Notes: generated from the sequence alone by a model not told the origin. Shown: positions 54,109 through 63,527, counted from the stretch's first letter. The stretch: DNA of 64,000 nucleotides from an uncultured Clostridia bacterium (GCA_937892525.1 CALAEV010000015.1:52381-116380); one strand, 5' to 3'. A program made the numbers and translations.

Positions 54109-54132
54109 GGCGAGGGTTATTAACCCCCGCCC
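54109..54132 (-). terminator. Hairpin between symporter and GH2 genes
   Basis: GGCGGGGGTTA/TAACCCTCGCC with TTTGTTTTT after it on the minus strand. It could partly stop transcription and lower GH2 relative to the transporter. Confidence 0.7.
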
Positions 54133-54145
54133 ACCAAAATTTTAA

Positions 54146-55732
54146 TTATTCAGCGATTTCTGCTTTTGCTTTAGCATGTCTTTCTGCAAGTTCTTCGTTC
54201 ATTTGAGCAAGTGTCTTCTTATCGAGGTTATAGATAAGAGCAATACCAACAAACTGAACAACTGCACTAAAGAGATAAAGACCAGCTACAAGCCAGCACA
54301 TATTGTGTGCTGTTTCTGCACTCTGACCGATTGTTCCCAACTCAGAAACATAACCAAGAGCACCCATAATTACAAGAACAACTGAAGGACCAACACCTTG
54401 TGCAAGTTTACGGAAGAATGAGTGAAGTGAATAAACTGTACCTTCTTCACGAGTGCCGAATTTCCATTCGTTATAGTCAATAGCGTCAGCCATCATTGCC
54501 CATGAAACGCAAGTGTAAATACTCATACCGAAACCGAATGCTACAAGACCTAAAAGATAAACAATCAATGCTGTGTCAAGATTCTCAATTGTTGGGAAAA
54601 TGAACATTACAAGACCACCAACGATTGAAGCAATTGTACCTGCTACAGAAGCTTCTTTCTTACCGAACTTGTTAACAAGTTTTTTAACAAATGGTAAGAA
54701 CACAACAACAGGAAGGAAGCCAATCATCTGAACAACACCTGACATTGAAGCCTTGTTGAAATATGTAGCAAACATAATTGTATTAGCTGTTGTAGCAGAC
54801 TGCATACCAAGGAACATACCCATAGCAGCAACTGTTGCACCAACTGCAGGACGGTTTTTCATAAACTTACCAAATGACTTGATAACATTGAATTTTTCTC
54901 CGCCTTCATTTGTTTTAACTGCATTTTCATCAACACGAATAGTAATTGACTTAATCATAAACATAAATGCTATGAAACCGAACACGCCCATAATGAGTGC
55001 TGCCCAGAATACTAATTCGCCGTTAAGCATTTCTACCTGTTTACCAGTTGCAGGGCTAAGCACTGCTTCGCCTATTTTATATGCTTCGCCTGTTAATGGA
55101 TTTGTAAGGAACTGAGATTTATCAAAGCCTTCAGGAATTTCAATTCTATCAAGGAAACTTGTTGTTCCGTCATAAGTAACCTTTTCCCAAATAATCATCG
55201 GAAGAACAACCATAGGAACAATGTTACCAAACATTGAGCCGATTGAACGCCATGTTGAGAGCTGTGCACGTTCGCCACTGTCTTCAGTAATAAGTGAAAG
55301 CATCGAACCGTAAGGAACATTAGCAATAGTGTAGCATGCATCCCATACAATATAACCTAAAACGAATAATATCGCTTTAACAACAACAGAAGCATTTGGG
55401 AACGGAAGGAACACTGCTGCGCCAGCAACTAACAAGCCACATGCGCCAATAAAGATGTATGTCTTGAATTTACCCATCTTATATTTTCTCTTATCGTTGT
55501 CTATAAGAGCACCGATAATTGGGTCATTAATTGCATCCCATGCCTGTACGAGCAACAATAAGATTGACAACAAACCTGTCTCCATTGTCATATAAACAAG
55601 CCAGAATGTCTGAACTGTACCTTTAAGCGCAAAGCTCATGTTACAGCCGAAGTCACCGGCAGCGTATGCTACTTTATCAAGCATACCAAACTTGCGATAA
55701 CCGTTAGCATCGAGTTTTTTCTCTTTTGCCAT
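54146..55732 (-). CDS. GPH-family sugar:cation symporter
   Basis: 528 residues, twelve membrane segments. Typical of the glycoside-pentoside-hexuronide symporters: DKVAYAAGDFGCNMSFAL at the N terminus, QAWDAINDPIIGALIDN, and the central ITEDSGERAQLSTWRSIGSMFGN. It probably imports a galactoside or hexuronide with Na+ or H+. A long extra loop (~180-260) carries TGEAYKIGEAVLSPATGKQV. First gene of the GH2 unit, SD GGGGG, with the AraC gene divergently upstream. Confidence 0.88.
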   Translation of the reverse strand: MAKEKKLDANGYRKFGMLDKVAYAAGDFGCNMSFALKGTVQTFWLVYMTMETGLLSILLLLVQAWDAINDPIIGALIDNDKRKYKMGKFKTYIFIGACGLLVAGAAVFLPFPNASVVVKAILFVLGYIVWDACYTIANVPYGSMLSLITEDSGERAQLSTWRSIGSMFGNIVPMVVLPMIIWEKVTYDGTTSFLDRIEIPEGFDKSQFLTNPLTGEAYKIGEAVLSPATGKQVEMLNGELVFWAALIMGVFGFIAFMFMIKSITIRVDENAVKTNEGGEKFNVIKSFGKFMKNRPAVGATVAAMGMFLGMQSATTANTIMFATYFNKASMSGVVQMIGFLPVVVFLPFVKKLVNKFGKKEASVAGTIASIVGGLVMFIFPTIENLDTALIVYLLGLVAFGFGMSIYTCVSWAMMADAIDYNEWKFGTREEGTVYSLHSFFRKLAQGVGPSVVLVIMGALGYVSELGTIGQSAETAHNMCWLVAGLYLFSAVVQFVGIALIYNLDKKTLAQMNEELAERHAKAKAEIAE

Positions 55733-55809
55733 TGTGGAAAATCCCCCTTTAATTTTCTGTTAGGAAGAGCATAACCCTATCCTATTTTTTATACAACAAT
55801 ATTTTATAC

Positions 55810-55822
55810 TATACAGTGTATA
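55810..55822. promoter_or_regulatory. Perfect palindrome upstream of the symporter
   Basis: TATACAGTGTATA, about 80 bases before the symporter ATG and overlapping -10-like TATA motifs. A consensus -35 is absent, as expected for an AraC-activated promoter. It could be an operator; not proven. Confidence 0.45.
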
Positions 55823-55904
55823 ATAAGTGAGTATTTTTTTCGTTTTTTACAGTATTTTTTTTAGTTTCATCTTGAAATTTACCAAAAATTGTACGATAAT
55901 ATAG

Positions 55905-56149
55905 GAGGTGAACAAAGACAAGCCCTAATATGCCGTAAATGCAGACCTTTATCGAATTTTCACTTTTTCACCCTTGACTTGCGTCGGCAAGCCTGCGGTC
56001 TCAAAAGCAAAAATTCATCTAAATTTCAAGCATTTTCGGTGCAAAGCAGTTTTTGACAAATATCTAATGCAAAATCAGAACACTTTATCTTAAGTATAAA
56101 AAGTAAACATCTTGTCAAAAACCATATCAGGTTTGTCTTTGCTCACCTC
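55905..56149. repeat. 245-bp element with long terminal and nested inverted repeats
   Basis: Outer arms of about 27 bases (55905-55932 and 56123-56149) are inverted copies with few mismatches; the core common to both is GTCTTTG. Inside the right half GTTTTTGACAA (56049-56059) pairs with TTGTCAAAAAC (56112-56122), ending exactly at the outer arm. Inside the left half AGACC/GGTCT encloses TTGCGTCGGCAA. There is no ORF of note. It fills most of the 440-base gap between the symporter and AraC genes. It may be a MITE of another family or a three-way-junction RNA. Confidence 0.62.
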
Positions 56150-56173
56150 AAAAACACACAAAAGGAAAATTTT

Positions 56174-57406
56174 ATGTTATATAAAAAAGAACTGGATTTC
56201 TTCCGAAAAATTCTTAAAAACTATAGAATAAATTCCTGTATTATAACTGATGGGGATACTTCATACCGAATGGCAGACCGTGGGCTTCGTGATTCATTAA
56301 ACTTAAGCGAAGATTATGACCAGCTATTCTGCACTCATCATGAAACACTTACTGAAAACACAATATTTTTACTTACTGACAGTTTCAGCTGCAACTATAT
56401 TTTTATTATTCTACCTGAAACAGATGGAAAAAAGACTTTTATTGCAGGGCCTTACATTGACAGGGAGTTTACTCAGAAAATGATTATTGATGCTGCAAAT
56501 CAGTATGACATTTCTCCTGCACTCCGTAATCAGATTGAAAAATACTATACAACTATACCTGTTTATGCTGACAAAGATATTGTGTCATCACTTTTCATTT
56601 CATTAGCAGAACTTCTTTGGGGCAGTATGGATAACTTTGCTGTAAAAAATTTAAGTCTTATTGCCCCAGAACGCAGTTTTCCTGAAGTTGTTGAACGCGT
56701 AGGTCAACACATTGACGACCCATTGCTTGCTATGCAGATGCTTGAAAGTCGTTACGAAGGCGAACGCAAACTTATGCAGGCAGTAAGTCAGGGTATTACT
56801 CACAAAGCCGAGCAAATTATCAGTAATTCTTCTGAACTTATGCTTGAAATGAGAGTACCTGACCCTGTGCGCAATATGAAAAACTATGTAATCGTTGCAA
56901 ATGTGCTTCTTCGCAAGGCAGTTGAGCAAGGTGGCGTTCACCCATTCTATATTGATGGTGTATCATCAGATTTTGCAAGAAAGGTTGAAAAAATCAAATC
57001 TGTGCAAGAAGGTATTGATATGATGCACGATATGATTTATAAATACTGTTCACTTGTTAAAAATAATTCAATGAAAAATTACTCACTTCTTGTGCAAAAA
57101 GTTATTACTGTAATTGATTCTGACTTAACTGCCGATTTAAGTCTTAGCCGACAGGCAGAGTTACTTAATGTGAATGCAAGTTACCTTTCAACCTTATTTA
57201 AGAAAGAAACAGGAATGACGCTTACAGAATATGTAACAAAGAAAAGAATTGAGCATGCTGCATTTTTGCTTGTATCCACTAGCTTGCAGATACAGACAGT
57301 TGCACAGAACTGTGGTATTTATGATGTAAACTACTTTACAAAAATGTTCAAAAAACAAACTGGTAAAACCCCAAGAGAATACAGAGAAAATGCATTAAAG
57401 TTTTAA
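56174..57406 (+). CDS. AraC-family transcriptional regulator
   Basis: 410 residues. Residues ~310-408 form two AraC helix-turn-helix motifs (LSRQAELLNVNASYLSTLFKKETGMTLTEYVTKKRIEHAAFLL...VAQNCGIYDVNYFTKMFKKQTGKTPREYR). The N-terminal ~300 residues are helical with a GAF/PAS-like start and no known sugar-binding fold. SD AAAGGAAAA. Divergent from the symporter/GH2 genes, its most likely targets. Confidence 0.9.
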   Translation: MLYKKELDFFRKILKNYRINSCIITDGDTSYRMADRGLRDSLNLSEDYDQLFCTHHETLTENTIFLLTDSFSCNYIFIILPETDGKKTFIAGPYIDREFTQKMIIDAANQYDISPALRNQIEKYYTTIPVYADKDIVSSLFISLAELLWGSMDNFAVKNLSLIAPERSFPEVVERVGQHIDDPLLAMQMLESRYEGERKLMQAVSQGITHKAEQIISNSSELMLEMRVPDPVRNMKNYVIVANVLLRKAVEQGGVHPFYIDGVSSDFARKVEKIKSVQEGIDMMHDMIYKYCSLVKNNSMKNYSLLVQKVITVIDSDLTADLSLSRQAELLNVNASYLSTLFKKETGMTLTEYVTKKRIEHAAFLLVSTSLQIQTVAQNCGIYDVNYFTKMFKKQTGKTPREYRENALKF

Positions 57407-57436
57407 TGTATATATTATCCACCCATTTAATTTGGT

Positions 57437-57664
57437 AAATTAGAGTTTGTCTAACAGAATGCAAAGTGCAAAATGCAAAGCGCAAAGTGTGGTCACTGCG
57501 TTGCAATTATATTACCCTCCCTCATTGAGGGAGGTGTCAACGTGTTAGCGTTGACGGAGGGAGTTTGTAGTGCTTTTATATTACTCCCCCAGTCTGCTTC
57601 GCAGACAGCCCCCTCAAAGATGGGGCGTAATACACTAGCAAAAGAGCCCAACAAATTCCAATTT
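57437..57664. repeat. MITE-like element, long form, copy A
   Basis: 228 bases with ends AAATTAGAGTTTGTCTAA and, inverted, AAATTGGAATTTGTTGG. Inside: GCAAAG repeats, ACTGCGTTGC, a CCCTCCCTCATTGAGGGAGG hairpin, GTCAACGTGTTAGCGTTGAC, and CAGTCTGCTTCGCAGACAG. Differs from copy B (60828-61055) at only about four positions. The open frame inside is repeat sequence. Confidence 0.85.
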
Positions 57665-57683
57665 AACTAACAAAAACACTAAC

Positions 57684-57710
57684 AGACTTGCTGAAAAGCA
57701 AGTCTTTTTT
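57684..57710 (+). terminator. Terminator after the AraC gene
   Basis: AGACTTGCT/AGCAAGTCT stem with GAAA loop and T6. The repeat element stands between the AraC stop codon and this terminator. Confidence 0.88.
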
Positions 57711-57729
57711 ATTGCTTAAAATAACGCTT

Positions 57730-57759
57730 GTCATAATCTTTCCACTTGTCTCATAGATA
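57730..57759 (+). promoter_or_regulatory. Candidate sigma-E promoter of sipL-spoIVA
   Basis: GTCATAAT and CATAGATA separated by 14 bases, close to the sporulation sigma-E pattern (-35 with ATA, 13-14 spacer, -10 CATACA-T). It lies 36 bases before the sipL ATG. SpoIVA and SipL are mother-cell proteins, so sigma-E control fits. Confidence 0.5.
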
Positions 57760-57794
57760 TAATTGAAATGCAAAGACGATAAAGGAGAGATAAT

Positions 57795-59324
57795 ATGGAA
57801 TTTAATTCTAATAAAGACTGTATTTCTGTATGCACTACTGTTTTTCAAGCAAGTGCAGAGCATTCTGTTGACTGTGATGTAACACTACCTGAATATATGC
57901 CTGACATTGTGCGTATTCTTCGCTGCAGTGCAGTATCAGGTGTGCAATCGCACCAGATTAACGGTGACAGAATTACTGCTGAATGTGAGTGCCTTGTAAA
58001 AGTACTTTATATTTGTGAAGAGGGTAAAATTCGTTGTTTTGACCAGATTCTTCACTTCTCAAAACAGATTGAACTGAAATCTGCTGACGGAGTTACTGAT
58101 ATTTTTGTTGGTGCTAAAACTGACTATGTGAATTACAGAGTTTCAGGGCAAAGAAAATTTGAGGTGCACGGCGCAGTAACCGTTTTTGCCAAAGCAGACG
58201 GTAAGAAAAAGTGCGAATTTATAGACAGTGTAAGTGGTGGCTCGGTTACTGCAAGATGCGAAAATGACGAAATCTGTGACCTTGTTTCAATTACTGAAAA
58301 AACCTTTTCTATAGCTGAAACTGTTGAAACAGGCACATTATCAGAGCCTATGGGTGCAATTATCTCACAAGGTGCAGTTGCAGTTATTGACGAGCTTAAA
58401 ATCATTTCAAACAAGTTATTCCTAAAGGGTGAAATGACAATACGTTTGGCTTTCACAGGTCAAGAAACCTGTGGAGTACATACTCTTGAAAACACAATAA
58501 GTATAAATCAGATTATTGAGTCCCCTGACATACACGAAAACTGTAGCGTTGATTCTCTTCTTTCAGTTTTAAGCCTTGATGTGCGACCACGATTTGATTC
58601 GGCTGGAGATAAAAATCTGCTTGACATATCTGCTACTCTCGGTTTTTCTGCTTCGTGCTACTGCACACGACAGATTACTTATATAAAAGATGCATACTCA
58701 ACAAAATATGAGTCTGACCTTAAAAAGTCTGTTGTTTATATGCCGACCCTTGAAGAGAAAATCGACGACACATTGCTTTGTCGTGGTAGCGCTGATTTTT
58801 CATCAGGCATAGCAAAAGTTTTATGTTTTACTTGCGGAAATACAACTTCTGTTTTCACTGTTGTTGAAGATGGAATTGTAATTCGTGGTGAAGTAACTGC
58901 TGACATTATTTATGAAGATACCACCGGCGAAATTTCTTTCGCGCAAAGACAAATACCATTTGAGTACAAGCGCCCCTTACAATCAAGTGGTAATGCACTC
59001 ACCTGCAAGCCCCACTGCATTGCTGCTGCCCGGAGTTATGTAATAGTTGAGGGTAATAAAATAGACATTCGTATTGAAATACATATTCACGGATTTGTAT
59101 TCAGCGAAAAAGAGAAAACTATTGTAACAGAAATCAATATTGATAAATCCAGAATAAAAGCAATAAAAACGGCGTCACTTACCGTGTATTTTGCAGAATG
59201 TGACGAGTCCCTTTGGAATATTGCAGAAAAATACAACACAACTGTTGAGGCAATTATGCGTGAAAATCACCTGACGAGCAATACTACTGAGAAAAAGTGC
59301 AAATTGCTTATTCCAAAGGTATAA
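57795..59324 (+). CDS. sipL: SipL-like spore coat assembly protein (SPOCS repeats + LysM)
   Basis: 509 residues, close to C. difficile SipL (522). Three DUF3794/SPOCS-type domains (e.g. VDCDVTLPEYMPDIVRILRCSA at the N terminus) and a C-terminal LysM (VYFAECDESLWNIAEKYNTTVEAIMRENHL...LLIPKV). SipL binds SpoIVA and recruits coat proteins to the forespore surface in Clostridia. Start ATG with AAGGAGAGAT upstream. It is followed by spoIVA after 13 bases. Confidence 0.88.
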   Translation: MEFNSNKDCISVCTTVFQASAEHSVDCDVTLPEYMPDIVRILRCSAVSGVQSHQINGDRITAECECLVKVLYICEEGKIRCFDQILHFSKQIELKSADGVTDIFVGAKTDYVNYRVSGQRKFEVHGAVTVFAKADGKKKCEFIDSVSGGSVTARCENDEICDLVSITEKTFSIAETVETGTLSEPMGAIISQGAVAVIDELKIISNKLFLKGEMTIRLAFTGQETCGVHTLENTISINQIIESPDIHENCSVDSLLSVLSLDVRPRFDSAGDKNLLDISATLGFSASCYCTRQITYIKDAYSTKYESDLKKSVVYMPTLEEKIDDTLLCRGSADFSSGIAKVLCFTCGNTTSVFTVVEDGIVIRGEVTADIIYEDTTGEISFAQRQIPFEYKRPLQSSGNALTCKPHCIAAARSYVIVEGNKIDIRIEIHIHGFVFSEKEKTIVTEINIDKSRIKAIKTASLTVYFAECDESLWNIAEKYNTTVEAIMRENHLTSNTTEKKCKLLIPKV

Positions 59325-59337
59325 AGGAGGGTTTAAT

Positions 59338-60816
59338 ATGAGTAATTCAAGCATTTATAACGATATTGCCGTGCGTACAGGTGGTGACATTTACATTGGT
59401 GTTGTAGGCCCTGTAAGAACAGGCAAATCCACATTTATAAAACGCTTTATGGATTCTGTTGTAATTCCGAATATGGAAGATGGTGCTGTACGCGACCGTG
59501 CAACTGACGAGCTACCACAATCTTCGGCAGGGCGTACAATTATGACTACCGAACCTAAATTCATACCTGAAAATGCAGTTAAAATCACACTCCCTGATAA
59601 CGCAAGTTTCAATGTAAGAATGATTGATTGCGTCGGCTACATTGTACCCTCATCTTTAGGCTATATTGAGGGTGATGGGCCTAGAATGGTACGCACCCCT
59701 TGGTTTGAGAATGAAATTCCATTTAATATGGCTGCTGAAATCGGCACACAAAAGGTAATTACGGAACACTCAACAATTGGTCTTGTAGTTACAACTGACG
59801 GTAGCATCAGTGATATTCCACGAGACGAATACGAAGAAGCAGAAGAGCGAGTAATTAACGAGCTTAAAGCACTTAACAAGCCTTTCGTTGTACTTCTTAA
59901 CTGTATGTACCCTAAAGGCGAGGCTGCGCAAAAGCTTTGTGATGAGTTATCAGTAAAATATTCTGTACCCGTTATGGCAGTTAACTGTCTTGAGTTAAGC
60001 GAGCAAGAAATCAAAGAGATTATTACACAAATCCTTTTTGAATTTCCTGTTAAAGAAGTTGGCATTGATTTACCTTTATGGCTTGTGTCACTCCCTGATG
60101 ACCATTGGCTTAAAACAGAAGTTATAAAAAATGTATGGGAGTCAGTTGAAAATGTGACTTATGTGCGAGATATAAGCGTTATGACTGATACTCTGTGCAA
60201 ATGCGAGCATATTACAAGCGCACATATTTCTAATATGGATTTAAGCATTGGTAGTGCTTGGATTTCAGTAGAAATGAACAACGATTTGTTCTATAAAATC
60301 CTCGAAGAAACAACAGGGCTATCAATTGAAAGCGAGCAAGGATTGCTTTCTTGTATGAAAGAGCTTTCAACTATCAAAAAAGAGTATGAGCGCATTAAAT
60401 CAGCCCTTGATGAAGTAGAAACTACCGGTTACGGAATTGTAATGCCCACAATTGACCAGCTTACCCTTGAAGAACCACAGATTGTGAAACAAGGTGGTCG
60501 CTACGGAGTGCGACTTTGCGCGTCAGCACCGTCTATTCATATGATGCGAGCAGATATAAAAACTGAAGTTGCTCCAATAGTTGGTAGTGAAAGTCAGTCA
60601 GAAGAGCTTGTTAAATACTTGCTTGAGGGATTTGAAGAAGACCCTCATAAAATCTGGGAGTCTAACATTTTCGGCAAATCTCTTAACGACCTTGTGAATG
60701 AGGGACTTCGCAATAAGCTTTATCATATGCCAACAGATGCACGTATGAAATTCCAGGAAACATTAGAGCGAGTAATAAATGAAAGTTGTAATGGACTTTT
60801 GTGTATAATTTTATAA
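59338..60816 (+). CDS. spoIVA: Stage IV sporulation protein A
   Basis: 492 residues, the standard length. SpoIVA is the ATPase that polymerises into the basement layer of the spore coat. Walker A GPVRTGKST (24-32), the TRAFAC-like N terminus, the DCVGYIVPS switch region, and the conserved C terminus. Its stop is followed only by repeat copy B; no terminator of its own was found. Confidence 0.96.
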   Translation: MSNSSIYNDIAVRTGGDIYIGVVGPVRTGKSTFIKRFMDSVVIPNMEDGAVRDRATDELPQSSAGRTIMTTEPKFIPENAVKITLPDNASFNVRMIDCVGYIVPSSLGYIEGDGPRMVRTPWFENEIPFNMAAEIGTQKVITEHSTIGLVVTTDGSISDIPRDEYEEAEERVINELKALNKPFVVLLNCMYPKGEAAQKLCDELSVKYSVPVMAVNCLELSEQEIKEIITQILFEFPVKEVGIDLPLWLVSLPDDHWLKTEVIKNVWESVENVTYVRDISVMTDTLCKCEHITSAHISNMDLSIGSAWISVEMNNDLFYKILEETTGLSIESEQGLLSCMKELSTIKKEYERIKSALDEVETTGYGIVMPTIDQLTLEEPQIVKQGGRYGVRLCASAPSIHMMRADIKTEVAPIVGSESQSEELVKYLLEGFEEDPHKIWESNIFGKSLNDLVNEGLRNKLYHMPTDARMKFQETLERVINESCNGLLCIIL

Positions 60817-60827
60817 GTCAAACAGAT

Positions 60828-61055
60828 AAATTGGGGTTTGTCTAACAGAATGCAAAGCGCAAAATGCAAAGCGCAAAGTGTGGTCACTGCGTTGCGATTA
60901 TATTACCCTCCCTCATTGAGGGAGGTGTCAACGTGTTAGCGTTGACGGAGGGAGTTTGTAGTGCTTTTATATTACTCCCCCAGTCTGCTTCGCAGACAGC
61001 CCCCTCAAAGATGGGGCGTAATACACTAGCAAAAGAGCCCAACAAATTCCAATTT
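60828..61055. repeat. MITE-like element, long form, copy B
   Basis: Same 228-base sequence and orientation as copy A, with about four substitutions. It starts 12 bases after the spoIVA stop codon. The pair forms direct repeats around sipL-spoIVA. Confidence 0.85.
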
Positions 61056-61073
61056 GCTTACTAATCTTTTTTA

Positions 61074-61102
61074 TTGCATTTACAATAAAATGTTGCTATA
61101 CT
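61074..61102 (+). promoter_or_regulatory. Promoter of the alpha-galactosidase gene
   Basis: TTGCAT, 17-base spacer, TATACT. AAAGG...CCTTT forms a small dyad between the promoter and the start codon. Confidence 0.7.
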
Positions 61103-61142
61103 TAACTCAAAGGAAAAATTTAACCTTTGGGGGTAAAAATTT

Positions 61143-63233
61143 ATGGCAATACATATTCTTAAAAACGATATTTTTGTTCTTGAAACAAAAAATACCCACT
61201 ATGTTTTAGGGATTGATAAAAACGGAAACAACCGTCATGTCCATTGGGGTAAAAAATGTCTTGTTTCTGACTATGAAGTAAAAAACATCTGGGATGAAAA
61301 CTCAAACCATACCAGTCTTGATATGGCTCGTCAAGAGTTCAGTGTTTTCGGTGGCATTATGTATCGCGAAAGCAACTTAAAAGTTCAGTTCCCTGATAAA
61401 TGCCGTGAAATTGAACTTGAATTTACAGGTGCAAGTGCAGAAGATAATCTTCTCACAGTAACACTTAAAGATAAAGTATATCCATTAGAAATCGCACTTA
61501 AATACAAAATTCAGGATAATGACGATATTATTACCCGCTGGGCAGAAATCAAGAATACAGGTAGCCAAAAAATAATACTTAACAGAGTTTTTTCTGCCGA
61601 GCTTACTCTTCCATCTCAATACCCATACACCTTCAAAAACACAAATGGTAGTTGGGGTGGCGAATATGTTGAAACCGAGTCAACGCTTGAGGGTGGCGCG
61701 TTAGTATTTGACAGTAAACGTGGTACAAGTGGACATAATCAGTCACCATATTTCATAGCATATCAGAATGCAGACGAAAATGGGGGCGATGTTTATTTCG
61801 GTTCACTTGCATATAGTGGTAACTTCAAGGTGCTTTGCACTCGTGATTTGTTCTATACAACAAGAATTTCATTAGGACTTAATGACCACGATTTCAAATA
61901 TGAACTTAAATGCAATGAAACATTCCAGACACCAAAAGTTTTCTGTGGCTATTCTTCACAGGGATTTGGTGAAATGAGCCGTCAGATGAACCGTTTTGCA
62001 ATTAATCACGTATTGCCGAAACAGTTTAACGATAAAATTTTACCTGTACTTTATAACTCTTGGGAAGCAACTGAGTTTGATGTTAATACGAAAGACCAAA
62101 CAAAACTTGCAAAGCTTGCTGCAGCAATGGGCGTTGAGCTTTTTGTTATGGATGACGGTTGGTTTGGTGCTAGAAATCACGACCGTGCAGGTCTTGGGGA
62201 CTGGTTTGTAAATAAGAAGAAATTCCCTAAAGGACTTGACGAGCTTATTAAAAATGTAAACAAACTCGGTATGGATTTTGGACTTTGGTTTGAGCCTGAA
62301 ATGGTAAATCCTGATTCTGACTTATTCCGTGCACATCCTGACTGGGCTTATCATTATGATACAAGAACAGCACACACACTTCGCCATCAGTTGGTACTTA
62401 ATATGACTCGCGAAGATGTTCAGGAATACATTTTTGACCGTATGGACACAATGCTTACTGAACATAATATCAAATACATTAAATGGGATATGAACAGACC
62501 ACTTTCTGAAACAGGTGCAGAAAACCTTGACTGTCCACAAGAATTGTGGTACAGACATACTCAAGCAGTTTATAATATTGTTGACCGACTTAAAGAAAAA
62601 CACCCTGACGTTGCATTTGAGAGTTGCTCATCAGGTGGTGGACGCAGTGATTACGGTGCACTTTTGCACTATGACCAAGTGTGGACTTCTGACAACACAA
62701 GTGCAGTTGACAGAATGATGATGCAGAAATGGTTTACATATCTTCGTCCAACAAAGGTTATGCGTGCTTGGGTTACTGACGTTAACTGGTACAACCCACC
62801 AATGAGCCTTGATTTCCGTTTTCATATTGCTATGCAAGGCGCTCTTGGTGTTGGTGGTAATCTTACAAAATATAGCCTTGGTGATTTGGCAACTGCAAAG
62901 AAAAATGTAAGTCTTTATAAAGAAATTCGCCACATTGTGCAAATGGGTGACCTTTACAGAGTACTTGACCCTGACAAAGATGAAATTCTTTTCAACGTGT
63001 ATGTGACAGAAGACAAAACTGAAGCAGTTGGTTTCCTTTCATCTGTTGTTACACGCTTTATGCAAAAAGAAATCCCATTAAGATTTATGGGGCTTGATGA
63101 CAATAAAATCTATAAACTCAAAATCGGCAAAGACAAATACGAAAAGAGTGGCGCATACCTTAAAAACGTGGGTATCCCTGTAACTGTAAGAGGTATGGGA
63201 TATAATCAGATTATAAAAATTAAGAGCAAGTAA
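61143..63233 (+). CDS. Alpha-galactosidase, GH36
   Basis: 696 residues. N-terminal beta-supersandwich, TIM barrel with PVLYNSWEATEFDV, MDDGWFGARNHDRAGLGDW, nucleophile Asp449 in KWDMNRP and acid/base Asp517 in SDNTSAVDR, and a short C-terminal beta domain. No signal peptide, so it cleaves alpha-1,6-galactosides (raffinose, stachyose, melibiose) inside the cell. Close to the family's usual 700-730 residues. Confidence 0.96.
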   Translation: MAIHILKNDIFVLETKNTHYVLGIDKNGNNRHVHWGKKCLVSDYEVKNIWDENSNHTSLDMARQEFSVFGGIMYRESNLKVQFPDKCREIELEFTGASAEDNLLTVTLKDKVYPLEIALKYKIQDNDDIITRWAEIKNTGSQKIILNRVFSAELTLPSQYPYTFKNTNGSWGGEYVETESTLEGGALVFDSKRGTSGHNQSPYFIAYQNADENGGDVYFGSLAYSGNFKVLCTRDLFYTTRISLGLNDHDFKYELKCNETFQTPKVFCGYSSQGFGEMSRQMNRFAINHVLPKQFNDKILPVLYNSWEATEFDVNTKDQTKLAKLAAAMGVELFVMDDGWFGARNHDRAGLGDWFVNKKKFPKGLDELIKNVNKLGMDFGLWFEPEMVNPDSDLFRAHPDWAYHYDTRTAHTLRHQLVLNMTREDVQEYIFDRMDTMLTEHNIKYIKWDMNRPLSETGAENLDCPQELWYRHTQAVYNIVDRLKEKHPDVAFESCSSGGGRSDYGALLHYDQVWTSDNTSAVDRMMMQKWFTYLRPTKVMRAWVTDVNWYNPPMSLDFRFHIAMQGALGVGGNLTKYSLGDLATAKKNVSLYKEIRHIVQMGDLYRVLDPDKDEILFNVYVTEDKTEAVGFLSSVVTRFMQKEIPLRFMGLDDNKIYKLKIGKDKYEKSGAYLKNVGIPVTVRGMGYNQIIKIKSK

Positions 63234-63286
63234 CATATCTCAACAAATTATAATTTATCAAACAACACAATTTCTACACAAAAATT

Positions 63287-63314
63287 AAGGACAGACTTTT
63301 TACGGCCTGTCCTT
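63287..63314 (-). terminator. Terminator after the small gene at 63300
   Basis: AAGGACAG/CTGTCCTT stem; the minus strand follows with TTTTTG. The hairpin contains the stop codon of the 63300-63527 gene. Confidence 0.75.
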
Positions 63315-63527
63315 GATTTGTTTGCACATCCAACACTCTGCCGGATTTAATTCTATATCGTTTTCATTGAAATTTGTTTTATGAATAATATTATAATGTT
63401 CAAGGCAAAGATTTTTTTCAAAATCCGGAAAAATCTCTTGATGATGTTTTTTTATATACGGTACTATACACACTTCAAAGTAATCTTCAAACTCCTCATC
63501 GGTCATTTGCTTTATAATATCCTTCAC
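63300..63527 (-). CDS. Small protein of unknown function with Cys pair
   Basis: About 75 residues, starting at GTG 63527 with AAGGTG 6 nt upstream (GTG 63536 is also in frame). It is acidic and helical (IIKQMTDEEFEDYFEVCIVPYIKKHHQ) and ends ECWMCKQIKDRP, a possible single metal-binding Cys pair together with Cys residues upstream. I do not recognise the family. Confidence 0.55.
   Translation of the reverse strand: MKDIIKQMTDEEFEDYFEVCIVPYIKKHHQEIFPDFEKNLCLEHYNIIHKTNFNENDIELNPAECWMCKQIKDRP

Noticed and set aside
57473..57670. Open frame inside repeat copy A, repeated in copy B at 60864-61064
   Set aside because: Both are translations of the 228-bp repeat, with no SD and low-complexity composition; the shared sequence reflects repeat identity, not a protein family.
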